From Actinomadura sp. DC4 (GTDB taxonomy: Bacteria > Actinomycetota > Actinomycetes > Streptosporangiales > Streptosporangiaceae), in NCBI RefSeq assembly GCF_030406325.1, contig NZ_JAUEQY010000039.1, positions 25,360-89,359 of the forward strand: a stretch of 64,000 nt of DNA. The letters are read 5' to 3'. Position numbers and translations under genes: made by a program. Below, piece by piece: positions 32,534 through 40,769 of the stretch; the stretch's first letter is position 1; each line of letters starts with the position of its first letter. The notes under the pieces were generated by a model that was not told the DNA's origin, did not search any database, and was given only the letters and a program-made list of their open reading frames with translations.

Positions 32534-33432
32534 TCGCCTTCGCCTCTCGTCGTGCGCACCGTCCACAGGTGATGCGGCGGCGCGGTCTCCCACGTGCGCG
32601 TGGGGTAGGTGTCGTCGACCCGGTCCATGTCCGCCGCGAACTCCACCCGGCCGCCGCAGGGGGCGTGGATGAACCGGAACACGTTGGACCCGATGGTGTG
32701 CCGGCCGAGCCGGCGGGCCTCGTGCCAGCCGCGCTCGATCATCTGGTTGGCTCCGACGATCACCTCGTCGAAGCTGCCGACCTCGTACGCCGTGTGGTTG
32801 ACGCCCGCGCGGTCGGGCCGGTGGCACAGCAGCAGGGTGTGCTGGTCGGCGTCGCCCTCACACCGCATGAACACCCCCATGTCGAGCACGCGGTCGGTGG
32901 CGAAGAAGCCCAGCCGCCGCAGGTAGAAGTCGACGGCCGCCTCCCGGCCCTCTTTGGGGATGTTGAGGGCGATGTGGCAGATGCGCAGCGGGCGGACCTC
33001 GCCGACGGGCTCGACCGGGCGGTTCCAGCGGGTGGTCCGGCCGTGGGTGTTGTCGGCTCCGTCGCGCGGATCCGCCTCGACGGGGCGCGCGACGGCGAAT
33101 CCGAGCCCGAAACCGGTCTCGTCGCGGGTGTGGACGTCGCCCTCGGCGTCCGTCCGCACCTCGCGGTCGCGGCTCAGGTCGGCGGCGATGGCGTCGAGGG
33201 CCTCCTGGGAGTCGACCCCCCAGACCACCTCGCGCAGGGTGGAGGCGGCCTCCAGTGCCGGCGGCAGGCCGGGGTCGTCGCCGGCGCGCAGCTCGACGTG
33301 CTGGCCGGTGCGCGTCCGGAGCGCGACGCCCGGTCCTGCGACGTGTTCGAGGCCGAAGTCCTCGAAGAAGCGCGTACAGGTGTCCACGTCGGTAACGCCG
33401 TACACGACGCGCTCAATGCGCAGAATTGCCAT
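32530..33432 (-). CDS. Two-domain extradiol dioxygenase-type VOC enzyme
   Basis: A 300-residue protein with two VOC modules, the size of catechol 2,3-dioxygenase/BphC enzymes. The C-terminal module keeps the iron triad: His153 in ICHIALNI, His213 in VNHTAYEV and Glu264 in GGRVEFAADMD. This suggests true extradiol cleavage of a catechol-like ring. It is the first gene of the operon running to 27472. A dyad at 33509-33530 and a LysR gene lie upstream. The ATG has only a weak ribosome site. Confidence 0.82.
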   Translation of the reverse strand: MAILRIERVVYGVTDVDTCTRFFEDFGLEHVAGPGVALRTRTGQHVELRAGDDPGLPPALEAASTLREVVWGVDSQEALDAIAADLSRDREVRTDAEGDVHTRDETGFGLGFAVARPVEADPRDGADNTHGRTTRWNRPVEPVGEVRPLRICHIALNIPKEGREAAVDFYLRRLGFFATDRVLDMGVFMRCEGDADQHTLLLCHRPDRAGVNHTAYEVGSFDEVIVGANQMIERGWHEARRLGRHTIGSNVFRFIHAPCGGRVEFAADMDRVDDTYPTRTWETAPPHHLWTVRTTRGEGE

Positions 33433-33508
33433 TGGAAATCACAAAGCCTTTCGTGCGGCATTCGCTGAACGACCTTGCCGCCGGGCGACAGATCCAGCCT
33501 AGGGGCGA

Positions 33509-33530
33509 CGGTATGCTTTTCTCAATACCG
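33509..33530. promoter_or_regulatory. Dyad in the catabolic operon promoter
   Basis: CGGTAT-N10-ATACCG is a 22-bp perfect dyad 77 bp upstream of the extradiol-type gene. Its arms and spacing resemble LysR boxes (T-N11-A type), and a LysR gene ends 54 bp further upstream. An activator site for this operon is likely. Confidence 0.6.
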
Positions 33531-33545
33531 CACCGTCTTCATGCA

Positions 33546-33568
33546 GGAACCCTTAAGTTTCGGGTTCC
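33546..33568 (-). terminator. Hairpin after the LysR gene
   Basis: GGAACCC and GGGTTCC form a 7-bp stem with a 9-nt loop, 16 bp beyond the LysR stop at 33584. It lacks a U-run. It may end the LysR transcript or be a second regulatory dyad. Confidence 0.4.
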
Positions 33569-33583
33569 GTGCTTGACAGGAAG

Positions 33584-34549
33584 TCAGGCTGTTTTCAGTG
33601 GCCTGGACGGCGTCATCGGGTTCTTCAGGAACCATTCAGAAATGTAGTCGAGGAAGACTTTTACCTTCTGCACCCGCTGGCCGCCGGGCGAGTAGATGGC
33701 ATAGAGGGAGCGGTTCGGCACCTCATAGGCGGGCAGGACCCGCACCAGTCGCCGTTCCGCCACGTCGTCGCAGACGGTCCGCATCGGCAGCAGGCCGATG
33801 CCCCGTCCCCGTACGGCCGCCTTCTGCAATGTCAGGTAGCTGTTGGAGGAATAGACGGCGTTGAGCACCTTGATATTGTGCTTGCGGCCGTCCTGCGACA
33901 GGTGCCACACCGGGTCGTTGGTGTTCACCAGGCAGTCGTGCTCGGCCAGGTCGCTCGCCTCTTCGGGCGGGCCCACCTGCTCGAGGTAGTCAGGGGCCGC
34001 GCACAGCAGGAATTCGAGCGAGGCCACCTTTTTGATGAGCAGCGACGAGTCGCGCAGCTCCCTGGTGTGGAACGCGATGTCGTAGCCGTCGCCCAGGAAG
34101 TCATAGTTGCGGTCCGACATGCCACCGACCTCGAACCGCACGTGGATCTTGGGATGGTCCACGGCGAACGACGCGATGGCCTCGCCCAGGTCGAGGTGGC
34201 CTATCCATTTGGGGCAGATGATGGACAGCTGCCCCTCGACCTTGTCGCGCAGGCCCTGCAGGGCGGCCTCCTCGGCGTCGATCTCGGCGAGGACGCGTTC
34301 GCAGAACTCGAAGTAGTGCTGTCCGGGCTCGGTGAGGCTGACGGCGCGCGCGGTGCGGTTGAAGAGCCGCACGCCGAGCTGGCTCTCCAGATCGGCGATG
34401 TGCCGGGAGACCAGCGACCGGGAGATGCCCAGGGACCGGGCGGCGTGGCTGAAGCTCTTCGCCTGGGCGACACCGACGAAGCTCCGCATGCCCGTGAGCC
34501 GGTCCACTCCGTGCTCCCTCCCGCGAGTCTTTCGCGAGTCTACGTTCAT
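33584..34549 (-). CDS. LysR-family transcriptional regulator
   Basis: A 321-residue LysR protein with an N-terminal HTH (SFVGVAQAKSFSHAARSLGISRSLVSRHIADLESQLGVRLFNRTAR, about 22-70) and a periplasmic-binding-type effector domain. It has noticeably lower GC than the flanking genes toward its 3' end. Its ATG overlaps the stop of the ABC ATPase gene (ATGA 34546-34549), with GGCGGAG just upstream, so it is translated from the transporter operon. The likely target is the catabolic operon starting at 33432. Confidence 0.87.
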   Translation of the reverse strand: MNVDSRKTRGREHGVDRLTGMRSFVGVAQAKSFSHAARSLGISRSLVSRHIADLESQLGVRLFNRTARAVSLTEPGQHYFEFCERVLAEIDAEEAALQGLRDKVEGQLSIICPKWIGHLDLGEAIASFAVDHPKIHVRFEVGGMSDRNYDFLGDGYDIAFHTRELRDSSLLIKKVASLEFLLCAAPDYLEQVGPPEEASDLAEHDCLVNTNDPVWHLSQDGRKHNIKVLNAVYSSNSYLTLQKAAVRGRGIGLLPMRTVCDDVAERRLVRVLPAYEVPNRSLYAIYSPGGQRVQKVKVFLDYISEWFLKNPMTPSRPLKTA

Positions 34550-36231
34550 GTGCGCTCCGCCGACCAACGCTGAGCTGGGCGAAGAGGGAGCTTCGCAGAA
34601 CTGTAGATCATTTCGGCGACAATGTCCGCGCTCAGTGGAGCGCGCAGGACCGTGCCGATCACGCCCTGGTCCAGGACGACCACACGGTCGCAGAGAGCGG
34701 CCATCTCCTCCTCGTCCGCGCCCGCTACGAGGACGCCGCACCCGTCCTCGGTCGCGGCCCGTACCGCCGCGATGATGTCGCGCCGGGCGCCGACGTCCAC
34801 GGCCTGGGTCGGCTCGTGGAGGACGAGCAGGTCCGGCCGCGTCGCCAGCCACTTCGCCAGGAGGACCTTCTGGCGGTTGCCGCCGCTCAGCGCGCTGACC
34901 GGCATCTCGGGCACCGGGGGCCGGACGCCGAGCCGCTGGAGCAGCGACCGTACCTCCTCCCGCTCCCAGCGGCGGTCGACGCGCAGTGCGGTGCCGCGGG
35001 CGCGGACCTGCGGAAGCGTGATGTTCTCCGCCACGCTCATCGCGCCGGCCAGGCCGTCGGCGTCACGGTCCTCGGGTACGAGCGCCAGGCCGGCCGTGAG
35101 GCACTCGCCGCAGCCGCAGCGCGTCAGGTCGAGACGGGTGCCGCCGATCGTGAGCGTCCCGGCCCCGGCCCGCCTGACGCCGCTCACCAGGTAGGGCAGC
35201 TCCTCGTGCCCGGAGCCGACGAGACCGGTCACCCCGACGACCTCGCCGCACTCGATCGTCAGCGTGAGGTCCCGCAGCACCTCTCCGGTGAGGCCGGTGA
35301 TCCGCGCGGCGACCCGCTCCCCCGGGCCGGCCTCGGGCCGGCGTACGGCGGCCGGGGGCGTCTCGGCGTGCGCCCCGCCCGGGCGGCGCCCGGCCGGGCG
35401 GTGGGAGCCCGCCCGCCGGGCCCGCGGCCGGTCGGCGCCGTTCTGCCCCTGACCCGGGCGGACGGTACGCGGGGTGTAGCCCAACATGGTCTTCACGAGC
35501 CGCGCGTGGTCCAGGTCCGCGGTCCGCGCGCCGGACTCCATCACCTCGCCGTCCCGCAGGACGGTGACGGCGTCGGTGACCTGCAGGACCTCGTCCAGCC
35601 GGTGGCTGATCAGCAAGACCGCCGTACCCGTCGCGAGCACGCCCTCGACCAGCTCGTAGAAGTGGCCCAGGGAGTCGCGGCCGAGCGCGCGCGTCGACTC
35701 GTCGAAGATCACGATGCCCTCGCCGTCGCGCGCCTGCTGCAGCGCGCGGGCGATCGCCACGGTCGCCTTGTCCTCGGCGGACAGCGCACCGACGCGCGCG
35801 TCGAGCCGGACCGAGCGCCCGAGCGCGGCGAGCACGTCGCCGGCGGCCTCGCGCTCCCGGTCCCACTGGATCCGCCGGGACCAGCGCGTCGCGCCGAACC
35901 GCCCGATGCGGATGTTGTCCAGGACGGTCGCGTCCTCGAACAGCCCGAGCGTCTGGTGCACCACCGCGAGCCCGAGGTCGCGCGCCTGGCGGAGCCGTAC
36001 GGGAAGCCGCAGCGGCTCCCCGTCGATGCGGACCGCGGCGCCGGGGTCCGGGTCGTGGAAGCCCGTGAGGATCTTGGCCAGCGTGGACTTGCCCGAGCCG
36101 TTCTGCCCGACCAGCCCGTGCAGCTCGCCGGGCATGATGCGCAGCCGTACGTCGCGCAGGGCGCGGTGGCGCCCGAACGTCTTGGAGACGCCCTCCAGCT
36201 CCAGCCGCGGGACGGTGGAGTGCCCGGTCAT
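34546..36231 (-). CDS. Ribose-type ABC transporter ATPase with two nucleotide-binding domains
   Basis: A 561-residue RbsA/MglA-type protein. Domain 1 has Walker A GQNGSGKST (about 42-50), an aberrant signature LSAEDKATVAIARAL and Walker B IVIFDEST. After a long basic linker (about 250-310), domain 2 has the degenerate GLVGSGHEELP normal for this family, signature LSGGNRQKV and Walker B LLVLHEPT, where His replaces the usual Asp. The protein powers the neighbouring permease and binding protein. Start and stop are both in ATGA overlaps (36228-36231; 34546-34549). Confidence 0.87.
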   Translation of the reverse strand: MTGHSTVPRLELEGVSKTFGRHRALRDVRLRIMPGELHGLVGQNGSGKSTLAKILTGFHDPDPGAAVRIDGEPLRLPVRLRQARDLGLAVVHQTLGLFEDATVLDNIRIGRFGATRWSRRIQWDREREAAGDVLAALGRSVRLDARVGALSAEDKATVAIARALQQARDGEGIVIFDESTRALGRDSLGHFYELVEGVLATGTAVLLISHRLDEVLQVTDAVTVLRDGEVMESGARTADLDHARLVKTMLGYTPRTVRPGQGQNGADRPRARRAGSHRPAGRRPGGAHAETPPAAVRRPEAGPGERVAARITGLTGEVLRDLTLTIECGEVVGVTGLVGSGHEELPYLVSGVRRAGAGTLTIGGTRLDLTRCGCGECLTAGLALVPEDRDADGLAGAMSVAENITLPQVRARGTALRVDRRWEREEVRSLLQRLGVRPPVPEMPVSALSGGNRQKVLLAKWLATRPDLLVLHEPTQAVDVGARRDIIAAVRAATEDGCGVLVAGADEEEMAALCDRVVVLDQGVIGTVLRAPLSADIVAEMIYSSAKLPLRPAQRWSAERT

Positions 36232-37379
36232 CCGACGCCCCAGACGCTCTTGTACTCCGACGCGTAGCCGGCGGGCCCGAACCACTCGCCGGAGTCCTGC
36301 GCCGCGTTGGTGAGCGTGAGGCCGCCGACGTTGTCGCGGGTGAAGAGACGGAGCGGGGTGGCGATCGGGTCGACCGGCTTCTTGAGCATCAGGCGCAGCG
36401 CCGCGTCGGTGTCCGCCCAGCCCTGGTACGCCGAGGCCTGGCCGACGGTGGCCCACAGCAGGCCCTTGGCCTTGAGCATCTGCAGCCCGCCGAGCTGCGC
36501 CGCCGTGCTCACCAGCTTGATCTTCTGCGCCTTGCCGGACTGCTGGACGCCGCCCAGGGTCGGCTGGAGGTACTGCTCGAACTCGGAGACGACGTAGGTG
36601 ATCTTCGGGTTGCGCAGCAGCGCCGAGCTGGTCGAGGAGGCGATCAGCGAGAAGTTGGCCGAGGAGATCTTGTTGACGGTGATCTCGCAGTCCGGGCAGT
36701 GCGCCGTGAACTCCTGCTGGGCGGCGGCGACGTAGGCGATCGTGGACGGGGAGTCCGTGCTCTGGTTGATCAGGACGTGGGCCGAGCCCCTGGAGTCGGC
36801 GGTGATCCAGTCGGCCGCCGTCACGAGCTGGGCGCGGCCGGCGCCCTCGGCGTAGGCGAGCGACGCGCTCGCCGGGTGCGCCGGATCGGGGATCTGGTCG
36901 GTGATCAGGACCGGAATCTTCTTGCGCTGCGCCGCGTCCAGCGCGTTGGCCGCCATGCCGTACGGGATGGAGTCGGTGATGATCGCGCCGGCGCTCGCGC
37001 CGGCGGCCTGGTCGACGCACGCCGACACCTGGGAGGGGTTGGAGTTGCCGTTGCAGACCTGCAGTGACAGGCCGGCGGCGGCCAGCGCCTTCTTCAGACC
37101 CGCCGCGGTCGTGGCGAACTGCGGCGCCTGCTGGGTGATCGGCACGTAGTAGACGGTCTTGCCGTGCAGCGAGGAGACGCCGCTCAGCCTGTCCTTCGGG
37201 AGCGGATAGGTCGTGAGCGGCGCCTGGGCCGTGGCGACCGCCTGGGCCGCGTGCGCGTCGGTGCCCGGCCCGGTGCCGGCCTTGGCCGTGCCGTCCGACG
37301 ACGAACCGCACGCCGACGCGGCCAGCAGGGTGACGGCGAGGAGGCCGGCGGCGGCCGGGCCGGTGGATCTGGAACTCAT
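36228..37379 (-). CDS. Substrate-binding lipoprotein of the ribose-type ABC transporter
   Basis: A 383-residue Peripla_BP_4-type lipoprotein with the signal RSTGPAAAGLLAVTLLAASAC (lipobox ASAC) followed by a Ser/Gly/Thr linker, then a two-lobe binding fold with KTVYYVPITQQAPQFATTAAGLKKAL and GAIITDSIPYGMAANALDAAQRKKIPVLITD. Ligands of the family are sugars, autoinducers or other small polar molecules; sequence does not say which. ATG 37379 follows GGAAGGA at a slightly long distance; an ATG at 37406 lacks any ribosome site. Confidence 0.85.
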   Translation of the reverse strand: MSSRSTGPAAAGLLAVTLLAASACGSSSDGTAKAGTGPGTDAHAAQAVATAQAPLTTYPLPKDRLSGVSSLHGKTVYYVPITQQAPQFATTAAGLKKALAAAGLSLQVCNGNSNPSQVSACVDQAAGASAGAIITDSIPYGMAANALDAAQRKKIPVLITDQIPDPAHPASASLAYAEGAGRAQLVTAADWITADSRGSAHVLINQSTDSPSTIAYVAAAQQEFTAHCPDCEITVNKISSANFSLIASSTSSALLRNPKITYVVSEFEQYLQPTLGGVQQSGKAQKIKLVSTAAQLGGLQMLKAKGLLWATVGQASAYQGWADTDAALRLMLKKPVDPIATPLRLFTRDNVGGLTLTNAAQDSGEWFGPAGYASEYKSVWGVG

Positions 37380-37407
37380 GGTGGGGTGTCCTTCCGACGT
37401 GCGCATG

Positions 37408-38445
37408 TCATGCCACGCGGGCGCGGAGCAGAGTGGAGATGGTGACGGCGACGACGAGCACGCCGCCGTAGAAGACGTCGGAGACCCAGCCGGCCACGCC
37501 GAAGAGCTGGAGCCCGAGGATGCCGGTCGCCAGGAAGTAGACGGCGACGAAGGTGCCGATCGGGTTGAACCGTCCCGGCTGGATGACCGCCGTGCCCAGG
37601 AAGGTCGCGGCGAAGGTGGGCATCAGGTAGCTCTGCGACACGGTCGGGTCGAACCCGCCGGTCGCCGCCGACGCCAGCACGCCGCCGACCCCGCAGATGA
37701 GCCCGGCGAAGACGAACGCGCCGAACCTGATGCGCTTGACGCGTACGCCGGCCAGGCGGCTGACCTCGCGGTTCGCGCCGACGAACCGCATGTGGCGGCC
37801 GAGCGGGGTGCGGTCCACCACGTACGCGAAGATCAGCACGAGGACGACGCCGTAGTAGAACGACAGCGGGAGCCCGGCGAGGTTCTTCAGCGCGATGTCG
37901 CCGAAGCCGGCGCTGAGCCCGCTGATCGCGGTGAGGCCGCTGATCCACAGCCCGACGCCGAGCAGCAGCGTGCCCATGCCGAGGGTCACGACGATGGTGT
38001 TGACCCCGAGGCGTACGACGAGCCATCCGTTGACCGCGCCGGCGGCCGCGCCGACGGCGATGGCGACGACGCTCGCCATCAGGGGGTTCCAGCCGTGGTG
38101 GACGACGAGCACGGGCACGACGATCGCCGCGAGGCCAAGGTTCGAGGCGACCGACAGGTCGACGAACTCGCCGACGCAGACCGTGCACAGCAGCGCCGCG
38201 GTGAGGAACACCAGGGCCTGCTGCGAGCTGAAGATCGTCTGGAAGGTCTCCCGGGTCATGAAGCGGTCCGGCTCGAACAGGCCGTACACGCCGATCATCA
38301 GGATCCAGATGACCACCACGGCGAACCGCGCGCTGCCCTCGGACAGCAGCCCGGCCGCGTGACGGCCCCGCTTCGTCTCGGCGCCGTCCGGCCGGCCGGC
38401 CACCTCACCGGACTCGGGCGTCTTCGCGCCCGCCCACGTGGTCAT
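37408..38445 (-). CDS. Ribose-type ABC transporter permease
   Basis: A 345-residue RbsC-like permease with about nine hydrophobic segments and the family block TLGMGTLLLGVGLWISG. The cytoplasmic loop GRHMRFVGANREVSRLAGVRVKRIRFGAFVFAGL is the EAA-like coupling region. It sits 3 nt after the CMD gene and 28 nt before the binding-protein gene. GGAGGTG precedes ATG 38445. One permease gene only is seen, so it would act as a homodimer. Confidence 0.88.
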   Translation of the reverse strand: MTTWAGAKTPESGEVAGRPDGAETKRGRHAAGLLSEGSARFAVVVIWILMIGVYGLFEPDRFMTRETFQTIFSSQQALVFLTAALLCTVCVGEFVDLSVASNLGLAAIVVPVLVVHHGWNPLMASVVAIAVGAAAGAVNGWLVVRLGVNTIVVTLGMGTLLLGVGLWISGLTAISGLSAGFGDIALKNLAGLPLSFYYGVVLVLIFAYVVDRTPLGRHMRFVGANREVSRLAGVRVKRIRFGAFVFAGLICGVGGVLASAATGGFDPTVSQSYLMPTFAATFLGTAVIQPGRFNPIGTFVAVYFLATGILGLQLFGVAGWVSDVFYGGVLVVAVTISTLLRARVA

Positions 38446-38448
38446 CTC

Positions 38449-39024
38449 TCACACCTCCGCGGCCGGGACGCGCTCGTGGCCGCGCACGTCTGGGAAGGGC
38501 GGCGTGCGGCCCGGCTGCAGGTCCACCTGGCAGGCGTTCAGCAGCATCGCGAGCATCGAGAAGTTGCCGAGGCTGCCCAGGAGGTCGACGACCCCCTGCT
38601 CGCCGAGTTCCTCCAGGGCCAGGGCGAAGGTGGCGTCGGAGACGAAGTGGTCGCGCAGGATCTCCGTCGCGAACCGGTGGACGGCGTCCTCGTCGGCGCG
38701 GGCGAAGGCCGGGTCGCGGTTCTCGGCGAGCGCGGTCAGGCTCTCGCGCGCCACTCCCGCGTCCACCGCCTTCTCGACGTGGGCGTTCCAGGAGTACTGC
38801 GCGTCCCAGTGGCGTGCCGCGACGAGCAGGCTCAGCTCCCGCAGGCGCAGGTCCAGCGAGGACTCGAAGCGGCAGTAGGCGCCCAGCGCCTCGACCTTCT
38901 CGCAGAGTTCGGGACTGCGCAGCCACACGAGGAACGGTCCTCGGGTACCGCCGCGCCGGCGGGTGATCCGGTCGCTGATCTCTCGCTGCCGCGGTGACAG
39001 CTCCACGAGCTCGGGCAGGCGCAT
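38449..39024 (-). CDS. Carboxymuconolactone decarboxylase-like protein
   Basis: A 191-residue CMD/AhpD-fold protein with the core helix LRLRELSLLVAARHWDAQYSWNAHVEKAVDAGV (about 59-92), where the usual thiol-disulphide CxxC of AhpD is absent; the pattern is the 4-carboxymuconolactone decarboxylase-like group. It leads the transporter operon and may process the imported compound. Among the in-frame starts I chose ATG 39024, which begins directly at MRLPELVEL; the ribosome site is weak. Confidence 0.8.
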   Translation of the reverse strand: MRLPELVELSPRQREISDRITRRRGGTRGPFLVWLRSPELCEKVEALGAYCRFESSLDLRLRELSLLVAARHWDAQYSWNAHVEKAVDAGVARESLTALAENRDPAFARADEDAVHRFATEILRDHFVSDATFALALEELGEQGVVDLLGSLGNFSMLAMLLNACQVDLQPGRTPPFPDVRGHERVPAAEV

Positions 39025-39142
39025 GTGAGTGTTTCCCGTCTTTGGTGTTTCGCTGGCATGTCGGTGACGTAACAATGCATAGACCGCTCATGCCTTGTCC
39101 ATGCTTCTGAGGCCGTCTGACGGGTCAATCCCCGAACGCTTA

Positions 39143-39161
39143 GGTTCACGTTTTGTGAACC
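39143..39161. promoter_or_regulatory. Perfect 19-bp dyad between divergent CMD and cupin genes
   Basis: GGTTCAC-N5-GTGAACC is a perfect inverted repeat in the 203-bp gap between the transporter operon (start 39024) and the cupin gene (start 39228), 66 bp from the latter. An operator for a dimeric repressor or activator is likely. The regulator is not identified; the LysR protein at the end of the transporter operon is one candidate. Confidence 0.65.
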
Positions 39162-39227
39162 GTCATCCCGCGCGCCGCCGAGTAGTCTCCGAATGGCAAT
39201 TCTGAAACCAACGCGAGGAGACAGGCC

Positions 39228-39638
39228 ATGACGGTCATCAAGGCGGCCGAGGTCCAGCGGCTCAATCGCGGCGGAGGCGTGGTCACGACGCCACTCATCA
39301 CACGGCTCAGCGCGGCGGAGGAAAACACGATCACGACGGGGATCAGCGTCTATCCGGAAGGCACCGGAGCGCCCCCGCATCTGCACAACTGCGCCGAGCA
39401 CGTCACCCTTCTCGAAGGGGTCGGCGAAGTCGAGATAGCCGGTGAGACAACGCCACTGGTAGCGCATGACACCACCTACATCTCGGCGGGTGTGGAGCAC
39501 GCTTTTCGCAATACCGGCGGGTCGCCGATGACGATCCTGTGGGTTTATGACTCGGCGCGGGTCACCCGGACGTTCGTGGAGACGGGCGAGACCGTGGAGC
39601 ACCTGTCGGAGGCCGACCAGATGGTCCAGGACGGCTGA
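39228..39638 (+). CDS. Cupin-domain protein
   Basis: A 136-residue single cupin. The metal-binding set is His51, His53, Glu57 in [11 protein letters not shown] and His91 in GVEHAFRN. The start follows GAGGAG (39215-39220). Its base composition is less GC-rich than its neighbours. A small metal-dependent dioxygenase, isomerase or sensor role in the divergent locus is plausible. It converges on the Ldh2 gene with a strong hairpin between them. Confidence 0.83.
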   Translation: MTVIKAAEVQRLNRGGGVVTTPLITRLSAAEENTITTGISVYPEGTGAPPHLHNCAEHVTLLEGVGEVEIAGETTPLVAHDTTYISAGVEHAFRNTGGSPMTILWVYDSARVTRTFVETGETVEHLSEADQMVQDG

Positions 39639-39640
39639 TC

Positions 39641-39675
39641 CCCCGCGCGCCGCGACCCGCCCGCGGCGCGCGGGG
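39641..39675. terminator. Bidirectional terminator-like hairpin
   Basis: CCCCGCGCGCCGCG and CGCGGCGCGCGGGG form a perfect 14-bp stem with a 7-nt loop between the convergent cupin and Ldh2 genes, 3 nt after one stop and 6 nt before the other. Such very stable U-less hairpins are typical actinobacterial terminators. Confidence 0.8.
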
Positions 39676-39680
39676 ACGGC

Positions 39681-40730
39681 TCAGGAGGTCTCCGGGACGG
39701 TGAGCCCGGCCTTCTCCGCCTGGCCGGCCAGCCCGGCCCAGACCTTCGCCGGCAGCGGCACACCGCCGCTCAGGCGCTCCTCGTACGTGCGGGCGCCGCG
39801 CTCCCCGGGGATCAGCACCTCGCGCGACTCGTCGCCGGCGGGCAGCGCCTTCACCGCGTCGAGGGTGTCGTCGACGAGAGAGACGAACTCCGGCACCGGC
39901 AGGAACGCGGAGATGTCGACCGCGATCAGCGTGGCGTTCTGGCGGTGCCGCCGGCCCTCGGGCGTGCCCGCGTGGTAGCCGCTGACGATCGGGTTGGCGG
40001 TCAGGCAGCCGGCCAGCAGCTCGAAGACCAGCGACATGCCGGATCCCTTGGCGCCGCCCATCGGGAGCGGCACCTTCGCCGCCGCCGGGTCGGTCGTCGG
40101 CACGCCGTCCGCGTCCAGCGCGGCGCCTTCCGGCAGGGCCTGCCCGCTCGCCCGGTACTGCGCGAACCTGCTGAGGGCGATCACCGCGGTGGCCATGTCG
40201 AGCAGGACGTGGGGATGGCGGCCGGCGGGGACCGCGACCGAGAGCGGGCTGGTCGCCACCCCGGCCCCGCGGGCGCCCGCGTACGCCATGTTGGGCACCC
40301 CGGCGACGATGCCGAGGCCGGCCAGCCCGGCCTCGGCCGCCATTGCCGTGTAGTAGCCGATGGCCCCGGTGTGGACGGTCCCGCGGACGGCGACCCAGGC
40401 GACGCCGGTGTCCCCGGCCATTTCGATCGCATCGCGCATCGCCAGGGTCAGCGCGACCGGTCCCGGCGCGCCGTCCGCGTCGACGACCGCGACCGCCGAC
40501 CGCAGCCGCTCCACCTTGATGTCGGCGCGGGGCTTGGCCTCGCCCCGCTCGAACAGCTCGATGTAGCGCGGCACCCGTGAGACGCCGTGGGAGTCGACCC
40601 CGCGCAGGTTCGCCCACACCAGCACGTCGGCGACGGTCCCGGCGTCCGTGGGTGACACGCCCTGCGCGGCGAACAGGCCGCTCACCAGCGTCCGCAGCGC
40701 CTGGGCGGAAACATTGATCTTGGCAGCCAT
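39681..40730 (-). CDS. Malate/L-lactate dehydrogenase family (Ldh2) oxidoreductase
   Basis: A 349-residue Ldh2-family enzyme (not Rossmann): catalytic His48 in VDSHGVSRVPRYIE, AVRGTVHTGAIGYYTAMAAEAG and GGAKGSGMSLVFELLAGCLT, which bind NAD(P). The family reduces 2-oxo acids such as pyruvate, ureidoglycolate or 2,3-diketogulonate. It is last in the operon from 46012, so it may reduce or regenerate the 2-oxo/2-hydroxy acid handled by the TPP enzyme and LhgO-like oxidase. Confidence 0.85.
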   Translation of the reverse strand: MAAKINVSAQALRTLVSGLFAAQGVSPTDAGTVADVLVWANLRGVDSHGVSRVPRYIELFERGEAKPRADIKVERLRSAVAVVDADGAPGPVALTLAMRDAIEMAGDTGVAWVAVRGTVHTGAIGYYTAMAAEAGLAGLGIVAGVPNMAYAGARGAGVATSPLSVAVPAGRHPHVLLDMATAVIALSRFAQYRASGQALPEGAALDADGVPTTDPAAAKVPLPMGGAKGSGMSLVFELLAGCLTANPIVSGYHAGTPEGRRHRQNATLIAVDISAFLPVPEFVSLVDDTLDAVKALPAGDESREVLIPGERGARTYEERLSGGVPLPAKVWAGLAGQAEKAGLTVPETS

Positions 40731-40769
40731 GGGTGGCCCGCCTTCCGGCAGTTCGAGGGGGATGGGGGA

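Noticed and set aside
37213..38997. Plus-strand frame of about 590 codons across the permease and CMD genes
   Set aside because: Its Asp/His/Glu/Arg-rich translation mirrors the hydrophobic permease codons on the other strand, with no recognisable family.
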